A DNA stretch of 64,000 bases from Chitinophagaceae bacterium (GTDB lineage Bacteria > Bacteroidota > Bacteroidia > Chitinophagales > Chitinophagaceae), in NCBI GenBank assembly GCA_023229465.1, contig JALNZE010000006.1, positions 1 to 64,000 of the forward strand. The letters are read 5' to 3'. The position numbers were made by a program, and so were the translations under genes. Shown piece after piece: positions 9,219 through 18,000 of the stretch (position 1 is the first letter of the stretch; each line of letters begins with the position of its first letter). Under the pieces are notes generated by a model. The model was not told the DNA's origin, made no database searches, and saw nothing but the letters and a program-made list of their open reading frames with translations.

Positions 9219-9829
9219 TATTTGATTTCGAGAAAGAACATTTTTTCATCCCCATAAAATCCTTCCAGCATATCATCTGTAACACATTCTCCTACTCCTG
9301 CCGGTGTACCGGTATAAATCAGATCGCCAATATTAATTGAAAAATATTGTGAGATATGAGATACGATCTGGTTGAATGAAAAGATCATATCATCAGTCGT
9401 TCCCCTCTGAACGGTTTCTTTATTTTTTTGCAAAGAAAATTTGATAGGATTGGATAAAATTTCTGGCGTGAAAGGCACCCATTTACCAATGATGGCCGAG
9501 TTATCCCAGGCTTTTGCTTTTTCCCAGGGTAGTCCCTTTTTCTTTAGTTCGGCCTGTATATCCCTGGCAGTAAAATCGATACCGATGGTAAAAGCGTCAT
9601 AATACGCTTCGGCGCTGTCTTCGGCTATATGCTTTCCATTCTTGCAGATGCGTAACACAATTTCTACTTCGTAGTGCAATTCATTAGTGAACTCAGGATA
9701 AAAAAATGGGGCATTAGACTGCATGAGTGCAGACTTGGGTTTCATAAAAATGACCGGCTCTTCCGGAATGGCATTACCTAATTCTTTTGCATGATCAGCG
9801 TAGTTACGTCCAACACAGAATATTTTCAT
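9218..9829 (-). CDS. Fumarylacetoacetate hydrolase family protein
   Basis: A 203-residue FAH-fold protein beginning MKIFCVGRNYADHAKELGN. The metal-binding acidic residues are seen in LHYEVEIVLRI (E-x-E) and in the Asp of IGIDFTARDIQ. The C-terminal GDLIYTGTPAGVG loop is typical of FAHD1/acylpyruvase-like members. Such enzymes hydrolyse or decarboxylate small 2-oxoacids such as acylpyruvates or oxaloacetate. I chose the start at 9829 because the family begins with M-K-I-(F/C); nine more in-frame residues exist upstream. It overlaps the downstream E1 gene by one base, so the pair is probably one operon in 2-oxoacid metabolism. Confidence 0.85.
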   Translation of the reverse strand: MKIFCVGRNYADHAKELGNAIPEEPVIFMKPKSALMQSNAPFFYPEFTNELHYEVEIVLRICKNGKHIAEDSAEAYYDAFTIGIDFTARDIQAELKKKGLPWEKAKAWDNSAIIGKWVPFTPEILSNPIKFSLQKNKETVQRGTTDDMIFSFNQIVSHISQYFSINIGDLIYTGTPAGVGECVTDDMLEGFYGDEKMFFLEIK

Positions 9830-9849
9830 GAGGCTACTATTTATTTTTT

Positions 9850-9889
9850 GCCACAAAGGCGCTAAGGCTCAAAGTAACACAAAGTTTTT
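9850..9889. repeat. Dispersed CACAAAG-type repeat
   Basis: The 70-bp gap between pth and the FAH-family gene is largely filled by a phrase containing CCACAAAGGCGCTAAGGC and ending AACACAAAGTTTTT. The internal repetition (CAAAG/CTAAGG/CAAAG/CAAAG) resembles short dispersed repeats I recall from other Bacteroidota intergenic regions. Confidence 0.5.
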
Positions 9890-9899
9890 AAGAAGGTAT

Positions 9900-10478
9900 T
9901 CACCCGGTAAAATCCAGGCTATTGGCCAGGTTCATTGTTTTTTCCAGTCCAATGGCGGCAAATGATTCAATCAACTCACAACACCTGGCAATTTTTTGGT
10001 CTACGAGCGGTTTTTCACTTGCTAACCATTTTCCCAAAACAAAGTCTATTTGTCTGCCTTTGGGAAATTCGTTTCCGATACCAAAGCGCAATTTAGGATA
10101 TTGATCGGTGCCCAGCGTTAACTGGATATCTTTCAATCCATTATGTCCCGCATCGCTTCCTGAGCCCCGCATACGCAGCTTATTCAAGGGTAAAGCAAGA
10201 TCATCCACCACCGTTAGTGTATGTAACAAATCAACCTTCTCCTTATCCATCCAGTACTTAAAGGCCTTTCCGCTGAGGTTCATATAGGTAGTGGGTTTTA
10301 TACAGATAAAAATTTTACCCTTCCACTTAACTTCCGCTATTTCCGCTAACCTGTCGGTCTTAAAAAGACCCCCATGTTTCAATACGAATGCAGTTATCAC
10401 ATCAAACCCGATATTATGACGGGTATGGTGGTATTCTTCGCCTATATTACCTAAACCGATGATAAGAAACTTATGCAT
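9900..10478 (-). CDS. pth: Peptidyl-tRNA hydrolase
   Basis: A 192-residue cytoplasmic enzyme that frees tRNA from stalled peptidyl-tRNA. The family signature is complete: FLIIGLGNIGEEYHHTRHNIGFD (catalytic Asn and His), TYMNLSGKAF, the catalytic Asp in VVDDLALP, and GSDAGHNGLKDI. The length is normal. The start is an ATG at 10478, and a strong promoter (TTTTG, 19 bp, TATTTTTG) ends only eight bases upstream, which predicts a leader of about five nucleotides. It is followed by the FAH-family gene after a repeat-filled gap and preceded by the rplY terminator. Confidence 0.96.
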   Translation of the reverse strand: MHKFLIIGLGNIGEEYHHTRHNIGFDVITAFVLKHGGLFKTDRLAEIAEVKWKGKIFICIKPTTYMNLSGKAFKYWMDKEKVDLLHTLTVVDDLALPLNKLRMRGSGSDAGHNGLKDIQLTLGTDQYPKLRFGIGNEFPKGRQIDFVLGKWLASEKPLVDQKIARCCELIESFAAIGLEKTMNLANSLDFTG

Positions 10479-10486
10479 AATCTGTT

Positions 10487-10517
10487 CAAAAATACCCCGT
10501 AATACCGAAGGAACAAA
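10487..10517 (-). promoter_or_regulatory. Promoter of pth (-33 TTTG, -7 TATTTTTG)
   Basis: On the minus strand TTTG (10517-10514) is followed after 19 bp by TATTTTTG (10494-10487). Both elements match the Bacteroidota consensus with good spacing. The predicted start lies about five nucleotides before the pth ATG. Confidence 0.7.
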
Positions 10518-10572
10518 AGTTTGTCAACCCAACCTGCCATTCAAATTCAGGTTTCGGGCTACCTGAAGCATA

Positions 10573-10603
10573 AAAAAGCCCGATAAAATTTACCGGGCTT
10601 TTT
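10573..10603 (-). terminator. Intrinsic terminator after rplY
   Basis: A stem AAAAAGCCCG / CGGGCTTTTT with an AT-rich loop and flanking A/T runs lies 29 bp downstream of the rplY stop. It separates rplY from pth. Confidence 0.8.
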
Positions 10604-10631
10604 AAAAACTATCTTTCTTAGAAAATCAGGC

Positions 10632-11249
10632 TTATTTTTTCTTCTCATCCTTCGCAACGGCAGTAGTAGTAGTAGTAGTAGCCGCGGTTGCTTCTTCCTG
10701 TTTCAACAGACGCGTTAACACAACAGAAGCGATAGGGATACGTGGAGAATTCAAAATTTCCATACCCACTACTTTCACATCTTCTACTCGAATGTTACCA
10801 TTTAGGTCGAGGTCGGTAATATCAACAGTGATGGTTGATGTAAGATCTTTAGGCAGGGCCTTTACTTTCAGCGATTTCATTTTAGTAACCAGTTTACCAC
10901 CACCTTTCACGCCGATAGAGACACCTGTGAATTTAAGGGGTAAGGTCGCGACTACTTTTTTATCGCCCACCAGTTCCAACAGATCCACGTGGATCAGTGA
11001 ATCCTGTACCTTATCAAATTGCAGATCTTTTAAAATGCATTTGTAAGTTTTGCCATCTACTGTAACATCGGCCAACTGAAATTCACCAGTGTACACCAAA
11101 GGCTTAAAAGCCCTGGCTGAAGCGTAAAAATTTACCTCCTGAGCACCCCCGTAAATTACACCCGGCACATTGTCCTGAGAGCGAATCTGGCGGGCGGCTT
11201 TTTTGCCATGCTCGGTCCTCAGGTGACCTTCGATTGTAATTGTTTTCAT
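10632..11249 (-). CDS. rplY: 50S ribosomal protein L25 (bL25, Ctc family)
   Basis: A 205-residue long-form bL25: an N-terminal 5S-rRNA-binding domain (about 1-90; MKTITIEGHLRTEHGKKAARQIR, VPGVIYGG) followed by the TL5/Ctc C-terminal beta domain (about 95-180). The tail is low in complexity, with six consecutive Thr encoded by an ACT microsatellite (window 10662-10680) and a terminal DEKKK. It sits downstream of prs, an arrangement found in many bacteria (recollection), but it has its own -7 element (11269-11276) and its own terminator. Confidence 0.95.
   Translation of the reverse strand: MKTITIEGHLRTEHGKKAARQIRSQDNVPGVIYGGAQEVNFYASARAFKPLVYTGEFQLADVTVDGKTYKCILKDLQFDKVQDSLIHVDLLELVGDKKVVATLPLKFTGVSIGVKGGGKLVTKMKSLKVKALPKDLTSTITVDITDLDLNGNIRVEDVKVVGMEILNSPRIPIASVVLTRLLKQEEATAATTTTTTAVAKDEKKK
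10662..10680. repeat. Trinucleotide microsatellite in rplY
   Basis: Six AGT units plus one base on the plus strand (ACT on the coding strand) encode a run of six threonines in the disordered tail of bL25. Changes in unit number would keep the frame. Confidence 0.9.
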
Positions 11250-11268
11250 GTATTTATTTTTTGGACGG

Positions 11269-11276
11269 CAAAGGTA
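11269..11276 (-). promoter_or_regulatory. -7 promoter element for rplY
   Basis: TACCTTTG on the minus strand lies about 20 bp before the rplY ATG and predicts a leader near 16 nt. The -33 region would fall inside the adjacent inverted repeat (11287-11335). Confidence 0.6.
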
Positions 11277-11286
11277 AGGGAAAGTT

Positions 11287-11335
11287 GGGAGTTAGGAGTT
11301 AGAAGTCTGGCGTTTTATTCCAACTCCTAACTCAC
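11287..11335. repeat. GGAGTTAGGAGTT-type inverted repeat at the end of prs
   Basis: The arms GGGAGTTAGGAGTTAGAA (11287-11304) and TTCCAACTCCTAACTCAC (11318-11335) pair at 16 of 18 positions. The prs stop codon TGA (11334-11332) lies inside the right arm. The element may act as a transcript end for prs. Confidence 0.75.
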
Positions 11336-12288
11336 TTATCTCTTCCCCTCAACTGGGAGTGTATAAACAAACTTGTAATGCTCTTATTTTCATAGGCATT
11401 ACGTATAGCAATCGCGAACAAATCGGCAACCGAAATAACCTTTATTTTGGGAGATGTATGTTTTAGCGGGATGGTATCGCAAACAATTAATTCTTCTAAA
11501 ACACTGTTCTCAATATTTTCATAGGCTTTGCCGCTCAAAACAGGATGGGTAATCAGCGCCCTAACGCTTCTGGCGCCTTTTTCTTTCAAAAGTCCTGCCG
11601 CTTTGGCCAAAGTGCCACCGGTATCGCAAATATCATCTACCAGTACAATATCTTTATCGGTTACATCGCCTATCACCACCATACTGGCTATTTCATTGGC
11701 CCTTTTACGGTGTTTATCGCAGATAACCATTTCTGCATTAAAATAGCTGGCTATTTCTCTAACACGGTTAGTACTGCCTACATCCGGCGCCGCAAACGAC
11801 AGGTTAGGTAGTTTCAGTTGTTCAATATAGGGGATAAAAATAGCTGAACTATCGAGGTGATCTACCGGCACATCAAAAAAACCTTGTATTTGTGCCGCGT
11901 GCAGATCCATGGTAATTACCCTGTGTGCACCGGCAGCTTCGAGTAAAGTGGCTATCAATTTTGCACCGATGGCTACACGGGGTTTGTCTTTCCGGTCCTG
12001 CCTGGCAAATCCATAATAAGGAATTACAGCAATGATCTTATGGGCGCTGGCTCTTTTGGCAGCATCAATCATCAGTAATAATTCCATCAGGTTTTCGGTA
12101 GGCGAATAGGTGCTTTGTACCAGAAAAACATAGTCGCCACGAATACTTTCTAAAAAAATAGGCTGGAATTCTCCGTCGCTGAATTTTTGAATATTGATTT
12201 TACCGATGGGGGCGCCAAAACGCTGGGCAATTTTTTCTGCCAGTTTCTGCGAACCGGTGCCGGAGAATATCTTGACGGATGGGCTCAT
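11332..12288 (-). CDS. prs: Ribose-phosphate pyrophosphokinase
   Basis: A 318-residue PRPP synthetase, which makes PRPP from ribose 5-phosphate and ATP for purine, pyrimidine, His, Trp and NAD synthesis. It shows the ATP/metal motif MDLHAAQIQGFFDVPVDHL, the flexible-loop region FARQDRKDKPR and the PRPP-binding loop VLVDDICDTGGTL. The length is normal for class I enzymes. The last codons run into a dispersed inverted repeat that provides the stop codon. It diverges from radC. Confidence 0.97.
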   Translation of the reverse strand: MSPSVKIFSGTGSQKLAEKIAQRFGAPIGKINIQKFSDGEFQPIFLESIRGDYVFLVQSTYSPTENLMELLLMIDAAKRASAHKIIAVIPYYGFARQDRKDKPRVAIGAKLIATLLEAAGAHRVITMDLHAAQIQGFFDVPVDHLDSSAIFIPYIEQLKLPNLSFAAPDVGSTNRVREIASYFNAEMVICDKHRKRANEIASMVVIGDVTDKDIVLVDDICDTGGTLAKAAGLLKEKGARSVRALITHPVLSGKAYENIENSVLEELIVCDTIPLKHTSPKIKVISVADLFAIAIRNAYENKSITSLFIHSQLRGRDK

Positions 12289-12363
12289 AAATAAAGTAGA
12301 ATGTGCGGCGAAGATATTGATTAGGTTAAGAAATAGTAAATTGATTGTATAATAATTTTTAGT

Positions 12364-13053
12364 ATGAGGAAATTTTCTATTAAGGAATGGGCGGACGAGG
12401 ATCAGCCCCGCAAAAAATTATGGCTCAAAGGAGCCCATACGCTCAGCAATTCAGAGCTACTGGCCATTTTGATCAATAATGGAACCAGGGATCAATCGGC
12501 CATTGATGTTGCCAGGAGCCTTTTACAGACGCAGGATAATGACTTACAGAAATTAGCCGGCCAAAGTGTTAGAGAACTGGTTAAACAAAAGATTAAAGGC
12601 CTGGGCGAGGCCAAAGCCATCACTATTGCGGCTGCGCTGGAACTGGGTATTAGAAGAGCTGCTTCGGGAAGGAAAAGGGAACTGGTAACCAAAAGCAGTG
12701 ATATTGCCGAATACCTGCGCGCTACGCTGGAATACAGGAAGCAGGAGGTATTTGCCGTAGTTTACCTGAACAGGGCCAATAAGATTACGCAATTTGAGAT
12801 TATCAGTGAGGGGGGAATGACGGGCACTGTAGCGGATCCAAGGATTATTTTAAAGAAGGCGCTCGAAAACGATGCCACATCGATCGTGCTTTGCCATAAT
12901 CATCCCAGCGGTAATTTAAAGCCCAGTAAAGCGGATGAATTAATTACCCAAAAAATCAAACAGGCCGCTGCATTTCTCGATATCCTTGTAATGGACCATA
13001 TTATCGTAAGCAATGAGGGGTATTTTAGTTTTGCGGATGAGGGGATGATGTGA
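12364..13053 (+). CDS. radC: RadC family protein (JAB/MPN domain)
   Basis: A 229-residue protein with an N-terminal helix-hairpin-helix region (about 20-95; IKGLGEAKAITIAAALELG) and a C-terminal MPN/JAB domain (about 105-229). The metal motif LCHNHPSGNLKPSKAD (H-x-H-x7-D type) is intact, and the upstream Glu is in IISEGGMTGTVADPR. RadC was named for DNA repair, but a direct repair role is disputed; the domain suggests a metallo-hydrolase. Its TGA stop directly abuts a GGAGTTAGGAGTT repeat shared with the convergent DUF3467 gene. Confidence 0.93.
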   Translation: MRKFSIKEWADEDQPRKKLWLKGAHTLSNSELLAILINNGTRDQSAIDVARSLLQTQDNDLQKLAGQSVRELVKQKIKGLGEAKAITIAAALELGIRRAASGRKRELVTKSSDIAEYLRATLEYRKQEVFAVVYLNRANKITQFEIISEGGMTGTVADPRIILKKALENDATSIVLCHNHPSGNLKPSKADELITQKIKQAAAFLDILVMDHIIVSNEGYFSFADEGMM

Positions 13054-13093
13054 GGAGTTAGGAGTTAAAATTCACTCCAGACTCCTAACTCTT
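13054..13093. repeat. Inverted repeat filling the radC/DUF3467 gap
   Basis: GGAGTTAGGAGTT on the left and AGACTCCTAACTCTT on the right form an imperfect hairpin. The element occupies exactly the 40 bases between the TGA of radC and the TAG of the convergent gene. It probably serves as, or has replaced, a bidirectional terminator. Confidence 0.75.
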
Positions 13094-13399
13094 CTACGCC
13101 TGCGCCGTTGGCCCACCAAAATTCATGGGTATTTCAATATTCTCAAGATCCTTGATGGCGCCATTGGCGGTTTCGAAGCGTTCGATATTTTCTTCGAAGG
13201 CTTTCATGAAACGTTTGGCGTGCATGGGGGTGAAAATAATTCTGGATTTTACTTTGCTTTTGGGTGTGCCTGGCATCACGTTCACAAAATCAATTACAAA
13301 TTCCGCGTTGCTATGCGTAATGATAGCTAGGTTGGCGTAACTGCCTTCTGCTACTTCTTCACTGATTTCTATATTTAATTGGGCGGGTTGTGGTTCCAT
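13094..13399 (-). CDS. DUF3467 family protein
   Basis: A 101-residue protein without signal peptide or membrane segment, starting MEPQPAQLNIEISEEVAEG. Conserved-looking blocks are YANLAIITHSNAEFVIDFVNVMPG and KSKVKSRIIFTPMHAKRFMKAFEENI, which fit the small DUF3467 family of unknown function. I chose the start at 13399 because the -7 element TACTTTTG (13425-13418) lies just upstream and the extra N-terminal residues would overlap it. The gene is monocistronic, with a convergent neighbour separated only by a repeat. Confidence 0.85.
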   Translation of the reverse strand: MEPQPAQLNIEISEEVAEGSYANLAIITHSNAEFVIDFVNVMPGTPKSKVKSRIIFTPMHAKRFMKAFEENIERFETANGAIKDLENIEIPMNFGGPTAQA

Positions 13400-13417
13400 A
13401 TTATTTTTATAATGGGT

Positions 13418-13425
13418 CAAAAGTA
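13418..13425 (-). promoter_or_regulatory. -7 promoter element for the DUF3467 gene
   Basis: TACTTTTG on the minus strand matches TAnnTTTG and lies about 19 bp before the chosen ATG, predicting a leader of about 15 nt. Confidence 0.55.
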
Positions 13426-13461
13426 TTTAAAAAAGATAAGTAGTTGTGAAGTTTCCTGCTT

Positions 13462-13491
13462 AAAAAAAAGGGACCGGCGTTTGCCGGTCCC
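13462..13491 (-). terminator. Intrinsic terminator after the susC-susD operon
   Basis: A perfect 9-bp stem GGGACCGGC / GCCGGTCCC (13470-13491) with a 4-nt loop is followed on the minus strand by eight T residues. It lies 27 bp after the susD-like stop codon. Confidence 0.92.
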
Positions 13492-13518
13492 AGGTAGTCT
13501 TTCTAACAGATTTGAGGA

Positions 13519-15042
13519 TTAATCAACGTCCCAGAAAATTTTAGTTTTCAGCGGATCTACCGTACCCTGCGCGTTTACATTGGCGCCATTAGAACCTAAT
13601 TCAGATCCTGGATAGAACAAACGTAATGGACGGTCTGTTCCAAGAACATTTTTAGATTGCGGTGTTACAGGGAAATTGCTTTTACGGTATTCAGACCAGG
13701 CTTCGAGACCATTAAAATAAGCCAATGCCAGCCATTTCTGTTGAGCAATCGCGTTTAATTTATTGGCAGAAGCCGTGAAATCCGCATTGTCAATACCACT
13801 GGTTAGCAAAGCTGCAGCATTAGCAGTACTGGCGCCAAGGGCACGGAATGATTGGGTAACCCCTTCATCATAGTATGATTGGGCGGTACCTGCTAAGTTC
13901 ACACTTGCGCCATACCGTTGTTTGGCTTCGGCAAGGTTTAACTGAACTTCAGCAGCAGTCATGAGTACAAATAGATTACCAAATTTACCTTTGATCAGCA
14001 ATGCCGGTCCGATGGCACAGGTTACTGCTGGAAGGTATCCTGAACTTGAACCAAAGGGCACACCCAGATAGTTAGCGGCGATTTCAGGCTTCGCACTTAC
14101 ACCTGGGTTGGCGCCATTTTCATTACCCGGTGCATAAGCCATACGTTTCAGGCGGAAAGTGTCATTCGTTGCCACCAGTTGCGCTATGGAGTACTCCGTT
14201 AAACGTGGAAAGTTATTAGTAGACCTTCTTGCTCCGTTGGCATCATAACCCCATGTGTCGTAGATAGGATTGGTTTGTCCGGCAGCAGCCACATAACCAG
14301 GATTTACGCCCACTTCGGCGCCGGTAATAAAACCAGACCCTTCGGTAATGATTTTATTGATTTCACCGGTGATATAAGCATCGCGTCCGGTAATACGTGA
14401 CTGGCGCATGAGGATGCGTAATTTCAGTGAATTAGCAAACTGTATCCATTTAGTGGTATTTCCTTTAAAAACGATATCAGATGACACGTAGGCGCTGGCA
14501 AAAGCATTGGCTTTCAGATCAGTTATGGCACCACTTAACAAAGTAATTAAACCTTCATACACTGTTTTCTGATCATCAAATTTAGGCGCCAGAGAACCCA
14601 CACCTTTTAATGCATCGCTGAATGGAATATTACCATAGAGATCTACCAGTTTCTGGTAGTTGAATGCCATCATTACCTTAGCGGGTCCTTTCAGGTAATT
14701 CTGGTTAAACTTGGCCGCATTTTCGATGACAAACTGATAATCTTCCAGGTTATCATACGTGCCATCCCAATAGTTAAAATCACCATTAGTGAACTCATAC
14801 TTGAAGAGCAGCGTTTGCAGGATATAACCACTGGATTGGGTCCAGTGACCTGACCAGTACATGCCGGTTTCATTTGCGCCCAGCAAACTGTTGGCAGAAA
14901 CATTAAGGGCATTTGAAATAACAAATGCGGGTGTAGCTGTTGGCAGAGAGTTCGGGTTTGTATTTACGTCCAGGAAATCTTTTTTACATCCCGTACCAAC
15001 CAGTACCGCCAGTGCGCCGATATATAAATATTTTAGTTTCAT
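13519..15042 (-). CDS. SusD/RagB-family outer-membrane lipoprotein
   Basis: A 507-residue surface lipoprotein. The signal peptide ends in the lipobox VGTGC with Cys19, followed by KKDFLDVNTNPNSLP, the typical SusD-like start. Later blocks fit the SusD-like nutrient-binding family: WSGHWTQSSGYILQ, KGPAKVMMAFNYQKLVDLYGNIPFSDAL, and the C-terminal KWLALAYFNGLEAWSEYRKSNFP. It caps the TonB-dependent barrel encoded 27 bp upstream and binds the imported substrate. No glycosidase, peptidase or regulator is adjacent, so the substrate cannot be inferred. Confidence 0.93.
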   Translation of the reverse strand: MKLKYLYIGALAVLVGTGCKKDFLDVNTNPNSLPTATPAFVISNALNVSANSLLGANETGMYWSGHWTQSSGYILQTLLFKYEFTNGDFNYWDGTYDNLEDYQFVIENAAKFNQNYLKGPAKVMMAFNYQKLVDLYGNIPFSDALKGVGSLAPKFDDQKTVYEGLITLLSGAITDLKANAFASAYVSSDIVFKGNTTKWIQFANSLKLRILMRQSRITGRDAYITGEINKIITEGSGFITGAEVGVNPGYVAAAGQTNPIYDTWGYDANGARRSTNNFPRLTEYSIAQLVATNDTFRLKRMAYAPGNENGANPGVSAKPEIAANYLGVPFGSSSGYLPAVTCAIGPALLIKGKFGNLFVLMTAAEVQLNLAEAKQRYGASVNLAGTAQSYYDEGVTQSFRALGASTANAAALLTSGIDNADFTASANKLNAIAQQKWLALAYFNGLEAWSEYRKSNFPVTPQSKNVLGTDRPLRLFYPGSELGSNGANVNAQGTVDPLKTKIFWDVD

Positions 15043-15069
15043 ACTTATTATTTTAATTGAGGTGGTTGA

Positions 15070-18000
15070 TTAGAAAACAAAATTTACGTTGAAACCATAA
15101 GAACGAACCGGAGGTGTCTGGAGGGTATTGTTAATACCGATACCATTGCCTGGGGTATAACTATATTCCGGATCAGTGTAATAGTTTGATTTATCCACTA
15201 TGGTAAAGAGGTTTCTTCCGTAAACAGCTATACTGGCAGCAGAAAAAATCTTTGTCTTTTTAATTAATGCCGCAGGTAAAGAATAAGAAAGATTCAGATC
15301 ACGCAATTTGATAAACCAGCCTGGTGTAACAAAGTTTTCCCTGATCAGGCGGTAGTTACTAACCCAAAGTGCATACTCTGGTTGACGTACCTGAACAGTA
15401 GTGTTTGGCGTTTCTTTTCCTCCCCCATCGATGTAATAAGAGTTAGGGAAGATTTGTTCTCCCCTGTTTTCCGTCCATTTACCAGAACCGGTAAAGGTCA
15501 TCGAACCACCAAGATCTGAATACATTACGTTGCCACCGCGATATTCAAAGTTGAATGATAAGCGAACATCACCATAAGTTACAGCAGATCCTAAACCAAC
15601 CATGTGACGGGGTAAGGTACCACCGCGGTTAGTAAGGGCCGTATTCTGAACAGGGTAACCTGTGGTAGCATTCACTCTTCTCATACCAGAACCATCAGTA
15701 GCATAAAAATATCCGGTGGTTTTCAGTATTGGGAAACGCTCTCCCAATACTACGTTTGAAGTCGCGTAATTATATCCACCGTAAGCAAACGCGTCAATGC
15801 CAGGATACAGGCTCACCACTTTATTATCGTTGTAAGAGTATTTAATACTGGCATCCCATTTAATCTTACGATCGCGCAGAATCTGAACTTTCAGGTCAGC
15901 CTCATAACCAAAATTTTTCACTTCACCCACATTGATCAATAGGTTATTGAACCCTGTTGAATTAGGCACTTTAACAGTCAGTACCTGACCAATGGACTTC
16001 TGATTATACCATGATACGTCAAGGTTTATCCGGTTATTTAAGAGGCTAAATTCACCACCTACTTCTGTAGAAGTAACAAATTCAGGTTTCAGGTTGGCAT
16101 CGGGTAATACGTTACCAACTGATAAACCCACCGTGTTACCATAAGGGAAGTTATTTCCATTTGGATAAGTCAGATCAAGACCATACAAAGGAATATTGTC
16201 GTTACCATTCTTATTGTATGATCCACGCAATTTCGCATAGTTCAGTATCCTTCCTTTCAGAGAAGGAACAGCATCCGTCAAAATGAAAGAAAGAGCGGCG
16301 CCATAATACAGGTAAGAGTATTGATTGGCAGACCTGGTAGGCTTGAAGAACCTGGAAGTGGCATCGTAACGAGCCGTCAGGTTCAGACTCAGGTACTCCA
16401 TTTTTTTCAGGTTAGTGGTCAGGTCACCATAATAACCAAACTTGCGTTCTGTAGTATTGCCTTCACCACCATACAAATTACCCTGCCTGTTATCAACGTT
16501 GTATACACCCGGTACCACGATAGAGCTGGATCCAATAGTAATCCCTTTAGTAGTTCTTTGGTAAATACTATACCCTAAGGTTAACTTATTTTCAAACCAG
16601 CCCAGATCTTTCTGAGCGCGGACTTGAAATTCATTATTTACCACATTCTCCGTAGTAGAGTAATCCGATACCCCACCCACTACATCAGAAATAGCACGGT
16701 AAATACCGGGATAATCATCGTAGGAAGTGAAAGGTGCGGGAATAAAGGCATCGTTCTTGGCCCAGTCTGAATACTGGAATTTCTCAATAGTATTCTTACC
16801 GGTTCTTGAATTATTCATTATACCCAGTCTGTTAAATATCTGTAACCAGGGCAATGCATGATAAACGATTTCAAAGTTACCCTGGATGTTGGCATCCTTA
16901 TATTTTGCCCTACGGATATCCTTGTTGAAATACGGGTTATTGTAATAATCATTATAATATCCGTTTGGATTAGCGAACTTATTAGAACGCCAGTCGCGCA
17001 TGGTAGTCAAATCAACCCATGAAGCGGTATTGATGATATCATTATAAAAATCTGAAGTGGTTCTGTCGTAAGCAATCTGGGTAAAACTTGCATTATAGCT
17101 GGTTGACAGTTTACCATAGTCTTTTGAAGCCTTCACACGAACACCCGTTCTGTCGCTCATATCACCAGGCACAATACCATTGATCTTCTGATTTTCAACA
17201 GACATGAAATAAGAAGAAGTTTCATCTCCGCCCTGGAAGCTAACCTGGTTGTTGGTAGACACACCAATATCAAAACTTTTTCTTCTGATATCGCCAACAT
17301 GCGCATAAGGAATAATTAATTTACTGCCATCCTCCAATACACGTCCGGCAATACGCAAAGAACCATCATAAGCATCACCATATTGCTGGTTCTCATAAGA
17401 GCGCCAGTTTGCTTTCATACGATTCAAATAATTCGCATCGTATAGCGGGTCGCCATAATTGTACTGGTAATATTGAGAACCTGAACCATATTTATCCTGG
17501 AACTGAGGCAGGAAACTGATCTGTTCAAAGTTGGTAGCGTTTGAGTAAGACACTTTCAGCCTGCCTTTGGTACCCTGCTTGGTAGTAATAACCAGGGCGC
17601 CATTGATACCGGCGGAACCGTATAAAGTGGCAGCCTGTCCACCTTTCAGGACGGATATGCTTTCAACATCATTTGGATTAAGCAGGGCAAGTATAGTGGA
17701 AGTGGTTTGCATACCATCAATAACCACCAGTGCTTCATTATTACCGGTTAAAGAGCGATACCCGCGCAAAACAACTTTCACGGAAGGGTCAACACTATTA
17801 TTCACTGTATAAATAGCCAGGCCTGATACTTTACCGGAAAGAGCCTGGGTAAGTTGAGGCGAACGGCCTACTGTAATCTCGTCATTAGATACCCTTGCAT
17901 AAGAGTACCCAATTTCCTTACTTTTCTTTTTAATACCCTGTGCCGTAACCACCACATTTTCCAGTTCATTAATGTTTTTGGATAATGAGATGCTGAGAGA

